Assembly: GCA_034670405.1 (NCBI GenBank)
Contig: JAXDDX010000344.1
Coordinates: forward strand, 95,867-159,866
Length of the DNA stretch: 64,000 bases
Source: Hoplostethus atlanticus
Taxonomy: Eukaryota; Chordata; Actinopteri; Trachichthyiformes; Trachichthyidae
Direction: 5' to 3'
Shown: positions 1 to 13,835 of the stretch, one piece after another
How the letters are laid out: every line of letters starts with the position of its first letter
Numbering within the stretch: position 1 is the stretch's first letter
The notes under the pieces: generated by a model
What the model saw: the letters and a program-made list of their open reading frames with translations, nothing else
Database searches by the model: none
Told to the model about the DNA's origin: nothing
Program-made: the position numbers and the translations under genes

Positions 1-1447
<1,447 letters not shown>

Positions 1448-1474
1448 TTCAGATGGAAGATTCAACACAATCTG

Positions 1475-2899
1475 AAAAAAAAGACGAAGAATTTAAAAAT
1501 TGTTACAAAAGACAGACACAAATTAAAAGCCACACTTTTGTGACTGCAAGTTGCTGACAAATCCCAGTAGATTTATTATGCCTGGCAATTAAAAGTGATG
1601 CTGACTCTAATGTTAAAACACTGGCCGTCGACCGAAGCTTGTTCTTCTCAAACATTACAGGGAATTCAACAACAGGTAGGCACTGTCAACTAACAGATTA
1701 CTGGTACCATGACTGGGATCACTTCACCAGCATTGGTCACAGGAATGAAAAGATTAGGTTTTGCACACTGCCTGGGCAGATGTCCAGATGTGTTGCAAGG
1801 GTCGAGTCAATCCCTAGCCCCAACATAGTCTGTTCTCCCTTGTGCGGAGAGAACAGTCACCAAACTGCATTCAAATATCTGCCAGTTTAATGTCAGCTCG
1901 CTTTGTGGCAAACCATCTTTACTCATAAAAACATGACTCAAGCCTTCTCTGAAGCGTTCTTCAATTGGGCATGAATCCAGAACAACAAGCAGCTCTTACT
2001 GCAATAAAATCTCATCTCATAGAGCTTTATAGAGCTGTTTCTATCCCTGATGCAGGAGCCTTTGGGAATCTCCCATCGTACGGGTTTTTACCTCCCCCAA
2101 CCAATAAGATGACAGATTCCCCAGGGGTCCTGTATCAGGGCTAGCTCGCCTCTAGTGCGGAATAGACCATCGAAGGAGTCAGTGTAAACCCCTTATTAAA
2201 AAAAAAAAAGAAAATTTACTGAAATAAAGTGCTGCTTGGCGGATTACTTTTATTTTTAAACCCAAAACATTCGCAAAAGTCCTTCTCCAAGAGGTGTGTG
2301 TTTGCCGAAAAGCAAGGCCAAGATATTTGAACGAGGTTTGGCCTACCGGTCTCTATGCGGCACCTATATGGGCTAGTCCTCCCCTAGTCCTCCCCTAGTC
2401 GTGATGAGGTCATGAGAAACCCGTCTTGAGGAAAATAGTATGACCATCGTATGTGCATGTTTGATACCTAGCATCAGAAACCAAGGCGTTAACAAATGCT
2501 GCCTTTTCGGCCATGGCAGGTGAAGCCACCCTGCAGAGGATGGAGACGAGCCCGGTGCCGTAAAACCCTAACGTGTGACATAATGCATCGCGCGTTGCTT
2601 TCACAGACTAACATGCATTGATACGCACAAAGACATGTCGAGCATCTCTCTAGTTTCTCCGTTTTACAATGACATAATGCTACTTCGCCCCGTAACAAAG
2701 CGTTGCTAATTATGTTAGCCGCCTCGCTAGCTGTCGCGCAAGCTTTCCACAGCTAACCCTAACATGCGCGGCAACAACCCGAGTTTTCAGCTACATGAAG
2801 ATACTAACTGGTGCAAGCGAGCAACCCATCCCGATATCTTACATTAATTCTTCCTTTAGTTGTGTTGACTGGTTTGTGTCTATGGTTGGCTGTCGTTAG
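1475..2899. other. Intron or upstream sequence of the C7orf57-like gene
   Basis: No coding signal is seen. A pair of near-identical copies of 'agtcctcccct' lies near 2374-2396, and an A-run lies near 2199-2210. Confidence 0.4.
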
Positions 2900-3300
2900 C
2901 TTCTTCTTATTCTGGGCTTGATGCAAAGAGTTCCGGTAGTAAACCAACTTCCGGTAAGGGAGAGCTCTGGGGCACAGCCAAAGATCGTTGTTTTTTTTAC
3001 GGCGATAAATCACTCAGTAGAAAAAAACGGGCGTTAACCGTCGCGCTTGCGCTCCACTCCTGAAACGTAACCTCAAATTGTGTTTTTCTTCCCGCAGAAA
3101 CTACTCGTAAAAGAAATGTACATTTTATCACTTTCAGATTGTGTGTAATCTTACCCAAATGTAGACGATGTTGATGTTTATAACGGAAGCTATCTGCAAC
3201 AGTAGGCAGTGTCTTCCCACTTTTCATTAACGCTGACACACGGAGAGCAGACCCGGAAATAGGGGCAGAGAGAGCGCTCTGTATTTCTTTCTCCTCTCAG
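2900..3300 (-). promoter_or_regulatory. Putative promoter / first-exon region of the C7orf57-like gene
   Basis: Read on the minus strand, this TATA-less region has ETS-type CCGGAA cores (for example in ACCGGAAGT near 2947-2955, and near 2930 and 3251). It has a good donor G|GTAAGA at 3155/3154 and a second possible donor (AAT|GTAAGA) near 2846, either of which could close a non-coding first exon feeding the acceptor at 1472. The assignment is inference. A short ATG frame (MKSGKTLPTVADSF) precedes the 3155 donor and is more likely leader than protein. Confidence 0.3.
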
Positions 3301-3916
3301 TTATAGCGCTCTCAGAGACGATCTTTGGCTACGCTCCAACAGTAGCAAGCATTCTATCAACACTTTCAGAGGCCCTGTTGTAGACAGTGTTAAAATGTGC
3401 TTTTGTTTGAGTGGTTGGATTTTATTGCATTTTCAGAAATCCATCCATTTTTACAGGCAGTTTCAGACCATTTCCAGTCAACCTATCACAACTACACTTG
3501 GTCTTGATTGGCTCCCCTCAGTAAGGAATTGGTAAATTCCTTTTAATCAAGACTGCAAGTAGAGTAACTGGTGTTATCAGCCAACCAGGGTCCTGTAGTT
3601 TGTGACTGCCAGTGAGGACCGAGTCCACTCAGTTAGCATGTGTGGATGCATCCCTTCTGGCCCGGGTGGGCGTGGCTTCCACTCCATTTAAAAATGACAC
3701 ATGCTGGGGACTGTGTGGCCTGTTGTACCGCAGCGTGGCAACCAAACAAAAACACACGTGAGCAGAGATTGGTAAAACAGTAATTTAATAAATGCCGTCT
3801 TGACGTCAGTGTTACACAACCTTCACCGCTGTTCACTCCATGACAAGTTATATCATCCAATGAGCATTCAGTCTTTTCATGTGCACCACTTCAACACGTA
3901 AAGGCAAAGTATGATC

Positions 3917-3922
3917 TTTATT
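3917..3922 (-). terminator. fhl2: Poly(A) signal of fhl2
   Basis: The plus-strand TTTATT is AATAAA on the minus strand, 269 nt past the fhl2 stop. It gives a 3' UTR of about 290 nt. Confidence 0.5.
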
Positions 3923-4190
3923 ATGATGTTATATTCTCTACAGATTTGGATTTTATTAGATTAAAGCTGTTATGTAAAAGTCATGTAATGTAAATGTTTT
4001 GGGTGTTATGTTGTTAAAGGAATCAGCCATGTTAGTTGTATTAAGTTACAGTTGTTCAGACAAATCATTTTTAATCTGCTCTGAAAAAGCGACCAATGTG
4101 TGATGTGACTAAATCAACAAAGGTAATCTCAGCCGGAGAATCGCCTCGGATGCCGGTCGGTGTCGGGTGACCATCTTTTCCCCGCCTGGC

Positions 4191-4342
4191 TCAGACGTCT
4201 TTGCTGCAGTCGGGGCAGATGATGTCATCCTTGGACGTCAGGAAGCCTCGGCCGACCAGAGACACGGCGCACTTTTTGCAGTTGAAGCAGTTGTTGTGCC
4301 ACTGGCGCTCCTCAAACGAGATGTACTTGCTGCCTCCCAGAC
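4191..4342 (-). CDS. fhl2: fhl2 last coding exon (LIM4) with stop
   Basis: Acceptor ggttttcag is followed by GT completing glycine, then LGGSKYISFEERQWHNNCF and a final CPDCSKDV-stop (TGA at 4193-4191). It has 152 nt. Confidence 0.9.
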
Positions 4343-7300
4343 CTGAAAACCAAGCACCGAAAGAAACGTCACGATGAGGGGAACAAAGCAAGTCTCCTGA
4401 TCGCTGTAATGTAATGATGTCCTCTAATGTCCCCTAATGGATGCTGATTGGGTTCACAGGAAGCACATGACTTGGGAGTGAATGCAGGCATCACTAAGAC
4501 CTATTAAAGTCACTCCGCTGGAAGAAAACACGATGCTCCGACCAAGTCAAGAGCTTCTAAATTCAACGGTCACATCGATCCCCACAACCCTTGAGCAAGA
4601 ATCACTGCTGTCTTATTGGAGTGTGAGGATGAGGAGAGACAGCATGCACGACACCTAAAACACACTACTGTTTACACCGTGATCTACTGAAGTGAAGTAA
4701 CTTTACCGCTGATGGAGGTGGTGCAGGAAGTGCACTTCTTGGCGAACAGGTTGCAGAAGCAGTTGAGGCAGTAGGCGAAGTCGTCCCGGGAGGTGAACCG
4801 CTGGCCAGACAGCTGCTGCTTGCACCCGATGCAAACGAAGCAGTCCTTGTGCCAGGGCTGGTCGCGATAGGTCACTCCTCCAGAGGTGATTGGCTGGAAG
4901 AGACACACCAATCAGTGACGGCCTCTCGTTAGAGCACAAAGCAACTCTTACCCTGCCTTGAAGCGCTATCGGAAATGCCGATAGCATTTCTCTTCTTTGT
5001 TCTGCCACCAGACCACAACGCGAAACATCACCCAACAAAAACTACTTCTGTTATGGGGTCCATTTTGTTTCTGCGTGACAAGTCATATTTACGAGCACTT
5101 GAAGGCAGCATTACAACACACACAAGCGCCTACTCATCTTAAAACTTGTGATTTGTGGATGTTTGTTCCCCCCTTTTCCCCTCCTATGTCAGTTACTGTT
5201 CTGTAAAGCGTTTTGTGGTGTTTTGTTGAAACCGCTCTATTAATAATGTGGTTTAACTTGATTTGACTCGGCTTTCCCCCAAGTCCAAGTCAGAAGTGAC
5301 ATTCAGAATTTGCATGTGCCGTTAAAGGTGCTGCACGTAGCATTTTTGTGTTTCTCTAAAATGAAGACCACATTTCCCATGAGCACCACTGCTTCCTGCT
5401 GCAAAGAGGATGTTGTTACTTGTCTACGTCTCCAGTTCCCACCTGCTTGACCATCTGTTGACTTGTCACAACAGTTATACATCGTCTTACACACATGGGT
5501 CAGTGTGTACCGTGCATCCCTGTTGCCCATATGTCTCGTGTCCCAGTACCATATTCAGTGATGCAGTGGTAAATAAAGAGGCGGGTGACCTCTGACCTCC
5601 GGTCTCGACGTGTCGCCTTTGAGTCTCATTCATGTCTCGTTAGCGGCAATTACCGGAGAACCAAGCTACGCATTGCTGTTAAACTTGGTTCTTAATTGAC
5701 TCTCAGGCCAAAGATTCATCTAATCTAATCTAATTCATCTATCAGATGAAAGAAAGAGGAATCGCTCCTTAGAGATCTGTACAGTGGAGTCACAAACAAG
5801 AAAATAGTGACATAGTGGGAAATTAAAACAACAACTATGACCTTCAGTCTTTCATCAAAAGGTAAACAACCACCAATATAATCAAAAAATCAATCATATT
5901 TTCATTTTCCCCAATAAGACCCAATCCTCATATAACCTAGATCAGTTTGTTGCTGCTATAGTTTCATATATACTAGGAATTCATGTCATAAAGTATGTAC
6001 TGTGAAACTGACACCATGCAGCCACACTGTGAGCAACACGACCAACAAGTCACCAGAAGTCCATTCATTTCCTACAGCGGCCAGGGAAAAGTCAATCAGC
6101 CAATCAGATTTCTGCGTTTCCTTGATTCCCTACTGATGTGATTTAGTTTCATGATCAATAGTTCAAAATGGACAAGAAGTTGATTCCAGCCATTCAAAGC
6201 TTCCAAGTTCTCGACAGCTTTTATGTGAAAGACTGCAGGAATAAACATCTCAAAAACGAAGCTTGGAGAACGGTTGATACATTGTTAGTTGATGGGAAGA
6301 TCTGAAGATCCGTTTTTCTCGGTTATTGATCAGTTAACACATGAAAGGCAATACCAAAGCAGCAAGAGCGCACTGAAAAATTCATACCTTATTTTTCTTG
6401 CTCAAAACGCTATATCTGCAGACCACTACATAGATGCAATCAGAGCTTCTGGCCCCGCCCACAACCGATCAGAATAGAGCGACCCCAAAAACCAAGTTGC
6501 ACACAGTGTGAACAAACTGTTGCCACGGTAACTTCCTCTACAAATGACATTATCGATTGTTGTGGCTACCTTCTTGCAGTGGACGCACTGCTGGGCGAAC
6601 TGCTTCTCGTAGCAGGGCAGGCAGAAGTTGTTGGCGTCCTTCAGGATGAAGCTCCGGGTCCCGATGGGCTGCTGGCAACGGTGGCAGGTGAAGCAATTCT
6701 CATGCCAACTTTTGCCCTTATGCTCCATCTTTTTAGTGCCTGGTAGAGAGATATGGAGTATTAGCAATGGGGTTTAGTAATAGTAGTGACAGCAGCAGCA
6801 GTAGTATTATTAGGAAGTACTATTATTAAGGAAGAAAAGGTTGAGTTCAATGGGACTGGGAGAGAAACAGGGTTTAATGGGGTTTAATTCACTCACTAAC
6901 ACATTTTTCAATTTAACCCCAAATGAATAAGGTCATCCCATCCCGGGCAATGGACCCCATCTTTGCTAGAATAACAACATCTTGGTCGTGATGCCGCCTC
7001 GGCTTCCTCACCAGGCATGATGGTCTTCAGGCACTCGTGGCACTTGGAGGAGTACTCGTTGGAGTAGCACTCGATGCACATGAGCACGTCGTCCTTGGTG
7101 GAGAAAGGCCGATCCACCAGAGACCGGCTGCACACCGGAAGCATCCGTCGTGCCAGTGGCGATCCTTGTACGCCAGATCCTGCAGGGTATATTTAGACGG
7201 CAATGACTCCTATTCTACTTGTGACTTAGTACATGCAAGCTCAGTTGACTCTGCCCCGGGTGAATAAAGGTTAAAAAGCATCACCTTGCTGGTGCAGCCG

Positions 7301-7440
7301 ATGCGCTCCTTGCATATTTCACAGTTGTTGGAGAAGATCCTCTCGTAGCAGGTGATGCAGTGAGGGTTGTCCTCCTGCAGGATGTACTTCTTCCCATACA
7401 GCGACTCCTTACAGTCCGTGCAGTCGTAGTGCTCCGCCAT
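4191..7440 (-). CDS. fhl2: Four and a half LIM domains protein 2 (frameshifted as sequenced)
   Basis: Five coding exons: 7440-7285, 7179-7012, 6739-6570, 4893-4707 and 4342-4191. They encode the N-terminal half LIM (MAEHYDCTDCKESLYG...) and four LIM domains whose zinc cysteines and histidines match FHL2 rather than FHL1 or FHL3, for example ITSGGVTYRDQPWHKDCF, KYISFEERQWHNNCFNCKK and CPDCSKDV. FHL2 is a scaffold and transcriptional co-regulator in muscle and heart that binds integrins, androgen receptor and beta-catenin. Exon lengths sum to 833 nt. Adding 7 nt would give exactly 279 codons plus stop, the usual FHL2 length. The missing 7 nt fall in the second coding exon, between the CxxC of LIM1 (HWHDGCFRC) and SRSLVDRPF, and shift the frame. 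All splice sites are canonical. This is either an assembly or sequencing error or a real broken allele. The fhl2a or fhl2b identity is unresolved. Confidence 0.9.
4707..4893 (-). CDS. fhl2: fhl2 fourth coding exon (LIM3)
   Basis: Acceptor ctcttccag is followed by PITSGGVTYRDQPWHKDCF...FAYCLNCFCNLFAKKC...SISG, ending at AGCG|GTAAAG. It has 187 nt. Confidence 0.9.
4894..6569 (-). other. fhl2 intron between LIM2 and LIM3 exons
   Basis: A 1.68-kb intron. Its right part (about 6010-6475) is an interspersed repeat also found near 811-1010. No coding signal is seen. Confidence 0.5.
6010..6475 (+). repeat. Interspersed repeat, copy 2 (longer internal part)
   Basis: It has the same ordered blocks as 811-1010, with extra internal sequence between the first and second halves. 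It ends at 'tctggccccgcccacaac'. Confidence 0.45.
6570..6739 (-). CDS. fhl2: fhl2 third coding exon (LIM2)
   Basis: Acceptor ctaccag is followed by GC completing the split glycine, then TKKMEHKGKSWHENCF through CVHCKK, and donor AAG|GTAGCC. It has 170 nt. Confidence 0.88.
7012..7179 (-). CDS. fhl2: fhl2 second coding exon, LIM1, 7-nt short
   Basis: It begins CTGCAG|GATCTGGCG (DLAYKDRHWHDGCF) and ends ATGCCTG|GTGAGG. The length is 168 nt, where the human protein layout implies 175. The two halves are in different frames. The join is TTCCGGTG followed directly by TGCAGCCGG near 7131-7140, losing about two residues and the frame. Confidence 0.88.
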
Positions 7441-7473
7441 CTTGGCTCAAATCTCCTCTCTAGCTGCACCGTC
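7285..7473 (-). CDS. fhl2: fhl2 first coding exon (half LIM domain)
   Basis: Acceptor cttgcag (AG at 7475-7474) is followed by 33 nt of 5' UTR, then ATG at 7440. It codes for 52 residues ending GCTSK and closes at AAG|GTGATG. It encodes the lone CxxC...CxxC zinc finger. Confidence 0.88.
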
Positions 7474-10043
7474 CTGCAAGAGAGAAAATGAAGACGTTCA
7501 TTGCAGATTTCCACCATAAGAGATCTTCAAAATCTTTGTGAAATTAAAGCTCATTTTCAGGTTGTTAGCTCCTTTAAGACCTTTTCCCACCAAATGCAAA
7601 CATGAACACCCACCTGAACACGGGAAAACATGCAAACTCCACATGACCACTGAGTGAATTTCACTTAGTGAGTACCCTAATTTCTCATTGACAGTATGAC
7701 TGACCACCATGGGATCACAATGATGATCGTCATGATGAGACACGTTCTGGAGCTGTCCCATTGGCAATGAATGGGAATGTTGGAAGCACTGTGCCGATTT
7801 TCCAGGGATATTGGATATTGGTAAGAAGATGAAGAAGGAGAAGTTTCCATCATTTGGGGGTAATTACTCCAAAAAATAAAACACAAAGGCTGCTATTGAC
7901 TACTTTCAAGCTAAGTGGCTGCTTGGCCAAGTGCCAGTGAGCGTTCGGTGTTTTTCCCATTTACATTTTATTCAGTTAGTCAATCTGGACTTCAATCTGG
8001 CTGGACGGTCGTTTCGTTCGTCGGCAGGCAGGTCGAGGATTTCTCTCTTCGTGAGTTTAAGATCAGAATTTAACCACGTAACATCATCATCTACGTGTTC
8101 TGGTCCACTGGATGTGGAACTCAAAGATTGTCTCTGCACCCTCCGATCATCCCTCTATCATCCCTCTGCACCCTCTATCATCCCTCTATCATCCCTCTGC
8201 ACCCTCCTATCATCCCTCTATCATCCCTCTGCACCCTCTATCATCCCTCTATCATCCCTCCATCATCCCTCTGCACCCCCTATCATCCCTCTATACCTCT
8301 CTATATACTTTACACAGCTATTTATGTGTTGAGTGTCATGACCCGTAGGCCCTTGCAACCTCTTACAATCCCATTATGTCGATTAAAAATGGTGTATCAA
8401 TGAGAGATTTCGCATTTTCTCTTAATTCCTGACAGAAATGCGACCCCTGAGGGAGTACTAGTAGTATTTGAAAAACCTGAGCAGCAAGCAGCTCCAAATA
8501 ATCCTCTAAACCTCCAAAGAAATCCTAGATTTTGTTCAGCTAATCATGAGCAATTTCGCTGTTATGATTTTTAGGAGACAAAAATCTGTTGCAACCTCAG
8601 AGTTCGACCGAGGTGCTGAAATGGAGTGGACTGAACAGATGGGAAAGACTTCAGCTACACTTGGTGAAGGAGGAAAACTCATTTCAGCTATCAGAGCGTT
8701 GCCAAAACGAGCTGGTTTCATGATAACCTTTTTCTTGCTCGCTGTGGGGAAGTAAATAACCACCGACATGTAAGCTACTGCTATTCCCCCTGTCAGAAAT
8801 GATCTGTAATATCTTCTTTGAGGACTCGGCGATGTGCTAGTTTGATCAGTGATACCAAACAGCTGCTAATTCAACATAATCCAGGGCATGAAAACTCAAT
8901 TTAACATCAGTGGACGTTCGACCGAGGCTGCCAAGTCAGTAGGCACAGATCCACCAGCAGTATTTTCCTGGGACTTTGGCGTTGCTTCTCAAGTTGAGTC
9001 AGTGACTAATGCGTTTGCCAAAGCGCCCTAAGCATTTATCAATACTGCATTAGTACAAATAAAGATTACTCGACTCGACTATTCAGTGCGCCTCAAAAAG
9101 CTCTATCCTGTTACAATGATGTCAACAAACGTGAATTCAGGCCACAGCAGACAAAATGATGTCAAATTACTGTAATACCTGTAATAAAAGTACATAAAAT
9201 ACAGTGTATTACTTCCCTTTCCTTACCAAGAAAAGGGAAAAGGAGCAAAAAAGTTTGTTTTTAAAGGGAAGACAGCAGTTCAGTGCTCTGTTTTCCCTTT
9301 TGCCCCCCCCCCCCCCCCCCGACCTCTGCAGGTTTCATGAAACACATTCACAAGGGATAATGACATTTTCCGAAATTCATCACTTCCTGATTTAGCAAAG
9401 TGGAACTTGAAGCAAAATCTGAAAATGAAAATCTTCTTCTATAGATTCTATTTTTTTCTGTTTTTCATGACAGGAGGAAGATTGAAATTGCGCGTCTAGA
9501 AGAAGAACGACAACAAAAAAACTGCAAAAACAAATCACAGTTGAAATTACAGAGTTCAATTCACACGGGATAAAAATCAGTTATAACAAATCACTGGAAG
9601 AGCCCTGGTAATACTGAGGCGCTGAAAATGTCTCAAATTATATGATCTAAACTCTTAAATGGTCTTGAATACAGTTAAATAAAACATTTTTAAATCTTAA
9701 ATTCAGTTTTAGAGGTCTTAAAAATGTTTCTTGGTGCGTTCAGTCATGCAGACCAGCTTCTACAGTCTACAGTTGTTTTCATTTTCAGGTTCTTTCAATT
9801 GTGAAATTGGTCTCATATTTGGCATTAGAAATTCTTAAGTTAAAGTTGATAAAAACTTGCAGACACCCTGAATATTAGACCAAACAGCAGACAGTGAGAC
9901 AGTGACAGAGATGGAAGTAAGGCATGGGTAAAACAACCAGAGTAGAAGAGCAGAAAGTCAGGACTCCATTACTACACTATGAAGTCCTGTTGTAGCCTAT
10001 GAGGAAAGCAGGGCAGAAAGGAGGCGAAGGAGCGAGGCGTTAC
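7474..10043 (-). other. fhl2 first intron
   Basis: This 2.57-kb intron separates the non-coding exon from the ATG exon. It contains a CATCCCTCTAT minisatellite, an 18-base C run near 9303-9320 and AT-rich unique sequence. Confidence 0.5.
8132..8296 (+). repeat. Minisatellite, unit CATCCCTCTAT with CTGCACCCT spacers
   Basis: Tandem CATCCCTCTAT/CATCCCTCTGCACCCTCTAT units make a 34- to 35-bp higher period. They create three overlapping plus-strand open frames that are not genes. Confidence 0.85.
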
Positions 10044-10190
10044 CTGTCAGAGCAGCCTCAGCATCTGAGGAGGAGCCCGCTGGCAGACTGAGGTCAGAGT
10101 TGGACGGTCTGCCGGCTTTATTCAATTGGATCCGAACTGGGAGGAGGTGGAGGCGGTGGTGTGACCGGGGCGGGCCGGCCGCAAATACCA
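10044..10190 (-). promoter_or_regulatory. fhl2: fhl2 promoter and non-coding first exon
   Basis: On the minus strand, a GC-rich stretch (GGCCGGCCCGCCCCGG near 10168-10183) runs into an exon-like sequence ending CTGACAG|GTAACG at 10044/10043. This donor can join the acceptor at 7474. The right boundary is approximate because no transcription start can be read. An in-frame ATG precedes the donor but does not join usefully to the coding exon. Confidence 0.5.
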
Positions 10191-10199
10191 GCCAAATCA

Positions 10200-10234
10200 A
10201 ACCTAATCCCACTGTGAAATGTACAGAGGTTTGA

Positions 10235-10273
<39 letters not shown>

Positions 10274-13245
10274 ATACATGACTATATTTTATCACAGCAG
10301 TCCATGTAAACTATTTATCAATTACATACTGCTCAATAAAGAACAGACATGATTTGTAGAAAATGATTTTAGAGTGAAGCGTCTCTTGAAGGCCACGGCA
10401 GTGAGAAGACCATTTCCTGTCTTTTAATGCATTAGAAGACATTTAGTCGAGGTAGAGCACTCTAGCCTCACAGATGTAGTAATATTATTTGTCATTATGT
10501 CATTTAAAGGTGAGAGGAAAAGGGAAAGAGAGGCAGACCTAAAACAACCACCCAAAATGGACTGAAACGTCACTCAGACAGGAAGCTGAATTTGACCTCG
10601 TTAGGCAGAAGGTATTGGCCTAATTGGAAATTAACTTCTGCCAGTTAACTCTGAGGGAGGGAGACTGTACTTATTTTCTGTTTGAGACTGCAGTCAGGTC
10701 GATTTCATACGAGAGGAGCAAATATTGCAATATATGTCAACAAGCTGCGGTAGCTTCCCCCTCATCTGCCCTCCGGTGGACGCCTCATTATATCATTGCT
10801 GGAGGCAGGCCAGCTGTCCTCCGGTCGGCAGTGTGCCAGCAGGTACAGGTACAGAGTAAATACTCTACAGACCTGCTTAAAATAGTATTTGCAATGTTTG
10901 TTTTAACCTCCTTGGAGCACCGGGTGGGTGGGGGTTCCCCACGTTCAGGAAAATTCAGACGGTGTCAAGTAAGTTGACAATCATAGAAACGTATACTGGA
11001 TTGAGCGTCCAGTTGTTTGCAACTTTGATGTCTGAAGAAAAAGAAGCTCTTCATCCTAATGGGATTACCTGATAACATTTAAGTTAAATGAAATAAAATA
11101 AAGTGTCACAAAACAGTTGAAAAGTTCTGCAAATAAAAGCCCCAACGAAACAAAGATTTGCAAAACATATGTCGCCTGTTAGTGAGAGCTTAATGGCAGA
11201 TAAGTGAAAACTGGATTAGTTAGTTAATTCAGCGTTGGCGGTGTTCACTGGCACGTCTTACAAACCTAAATAGCAATCACTTAGTTTCTAGTGTGATTTA
11301 TTTGCACTGCTTATACGCTAAACTAGCCCAATCCAATGAGCTACAATTTTTTTCCCCCATCACCTGTCAATCAAACAGTGTGTTCAGAGTTTGAGTTCCT
11401 GTAGGTGGCGCTCTTTTCTTTTTCTGTTTCAGCCACGGTGGCTATCGCTGCTCATGCTAACTACCCAGTTCTTCTTCTGTTGAAATGTAAAAACTCATCA
11501 CTTCCTGTCTCCCAGGAAAGACCTACCTGACACCGGGTGTTTAGAGCAGCAGATGGAAAAGAGTCCAAAGTTTTATTTATATGAAAATGTTGCGGATTAT
11601 AACTTTAAAGATTGGCTCAAATGTGTATTTAAACATCGAAATGACACTCTTAAAAACCACCAACACACAGTATGTTGTGTCAGTATGTGTCCTATGGATG
11701 TGTTGAGAGTATTCTTGAAACCAAATGACTTGTTTAAAAGTTTAGCAAAGGTCTTTCCAGAATTTGGTCTTTTTTTTGGGTCACTGTACTTATTTTCAGG
11801 TTTGGTTCAACGGGCCCTGCACGGCATACCCATCACATAGTGTGTAAATACATTAAGGTAATCTAATAGTATAATATCCACATGTGAGAGCAGATCATGT
11901 GATTTTCTGTGATGGAGAACCTCAATCTTAAAGAAATCATAATGAGGGGCTACATGGATGGATACATGAATAGAGAGACATGTGATCAAGAGCATGAGGT
12001 TGGACAAGAATGTACATTTATTTAACTGCAATGCTGTTGAATTACTTTTTTCTTTAATTGAAAGATGAGTTTCATGACTCTTGGGCCCTCGAACCCTGTT
12101 AAAAGACTGTTGTATTACTTGTCTTTACCTGACAACAGTGGCACAAGAACATGGGGAAGTTATAAGCAATTGGATGAAAAGCAGCAAAGGCGTTATTCAA
12201 GAGTCTTATGTTAATCCCGAGGAGGTCTTGTGCAGAGATCACTGCAAACAACTCCGGGTTACGCCCTTGGTGTTTTCCCTAAACTCATTACCCAAGACAA
12301 CCAATGTACCGAAGCCGTAATCTACAGAAAAACACGTCGGGGATTTGAAACACACCATTATAAGAGGAAATGTCATCAGGTGAAGAAGATTTAGCTAACA
12401 AGATCAAACAGTTTATTAAGGAATGCAGCTCATCAAAAGGTATCTATGTCTGATTCTACAGAAGCGAATGTCTCCTATTACCATTTAATTCACCAGTCCA
12501 CAGTATGTGATGTAACGGTGCCTTGTGTTGTTCAGCTAGCTCGAGCGCCTATATAGAAAGGGGCGCCCAGCATCCCAGATTTCATTGAATTAGACCCACT
12601 TTGTTTTATTGCCCGTCTGTTGCATAACAGTTGGGCTTTTTCTTCCACCAGTTCACTTGCTCAAAGGGTATGAGAGGTATTGCAGGATATTTTTGCGCAG
12701 ATAATTTCATTTTTCATCAGTTAAACTCAGTATGGAACAGCTAAACAACCTTTTACAGTGGTATATTGTGTTGCTGAAGTGGCGCACCCCTGCCTTAAGT
12801 TTAATTAAGTTGAATTTAGTGTTGATAGTACAAACATATTTCTATATTTGATAGGAATAATGTGCAAAATAGGCATGCTTACCCATATGAATGATGCATG
12901 TCAGTTTCTGTGTGTTTATTTTGAGCGTTTGTATGAATTTCTTTATTATATCATCTTCTCCATGTCTCTAAAATATGATTATGTGTGAGGAGACAGAGAA
13001 CAAACTACGGGACGTTTTGCTTCATATTTATTAGAATTAGATTATATGGATCCTGTACAGTAAGGGTTAGGGTTAGGGACATCCACTACAGAATGCATCC
13101 CCATTCAGTTTCAGTCAAAAACACCCAGTCATCTGTTTGCCTTCAGTGTGTTTCAATTATTTGTCAGTGAAGCAATTAGGAAGAATATACATATATATAT
13201 ATAGTAGATTACATCATGACGGTAAAAGAAAGATGGTGATGGTGA

Positions 13246-13277
<32 letters not shown>

Positions 13278-13600
13278 GACAAGCTGCCTCCTTGGAGGTT
13301 TCATTCCTAACCCTCATTCAGAGTGCTACTGGATTAGTTGAGTCAATTAACTCCATGGAGGTTTGATATAAACCCTCTGATCCAGCGGGTTATTTCATGT
13401 GGATGAGTTCACTTCAGTTCAATTAAGGACCCCCAAAAGTATTTTACTAAAACATTACTTAAGACTGTACTTTTTTTTGTTTGAAGTAAAATGCAGAAAA
13501 CGTATTTCAGCACTCTCAACACTAATAGCATATTTGTAATGCTGCTCCCGGAGCGGAGCACAACTTCCAAGTCTTTGTCCCCCCCCTAGTGGTGAGAAAT
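10200..13600. other. Intergenic region between fhl2 and dph3 (divergent starts)
   Basis: No exon is supported. It holds a CA run (10237-10270), an interspersed repeat at 11340-11513, a three-unit telomere-like GGGTTA stretch near 13062-13077, and GAAA repeats at 13244-13278. Confidence 0.5.
11340..11513 (+). repeat. Interspersed repeat, copy A (pair with 29495-29683)
   Basis: From 'cacctgtcaatcaaacagtg' through 'gaggtggcgctc'-like sequence, 'cacggtggctatcgctgctc' and 'atcacttcctgtc' it is nearly identical to 29495-29683. Copy A lacks about 36 bp present in copy B. The family is not recognised. Confidence 0.7.
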
Positions 13601-13727
13601 CCCGTCTGCGTCATACGCCGGCGACAAGCTGCAACGACGTCACACGCCTGAGTCCGCTGGAACTGCCGAATGTGAGGATTTCCTCACACATTTCACCCAC
13701 TTTTCGGGTTTGTTTTCAGGGATCAAA
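13540..13727 (+). promoter_or_regulatory. dph3: dph3 promoter and 5' UTR
   Basis: This GC-rich, TATA-less stretch has a CRE-like GACGTCA near 13634-13640 and is followed by the dph3 start codon. The exact transcription start is not visible. A tttcag just before the ATG could be an acceptor but is more simply leader. Confidence 0.4.
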
Positions 13728-13835
13728 ATGTCTGTGTTTCACGACGAAGTAGAGATCGAGGATTTTGAGTATGACGAAGACACAGAGACGTATTATTTCC
13801 CCTGTCCCTGCGGCGACAGATTCGCCATAACCAAA
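13728..13835 (+). CDS. dph3: dph3 coding exon 1
   Basis: The ATG lies in ATCAAAATGTC (A at -3). The exon codes for residues 1-36, including the first zinc pair C26/C28, and closes at a consensus GTAAGT. Confidence 0.94.

Noticed and set aside
13062-13077. Telomere-like GGTTAGGGTTAGGG
   Set aside because: Only two to three units, far too short for an interstitial telomere block.
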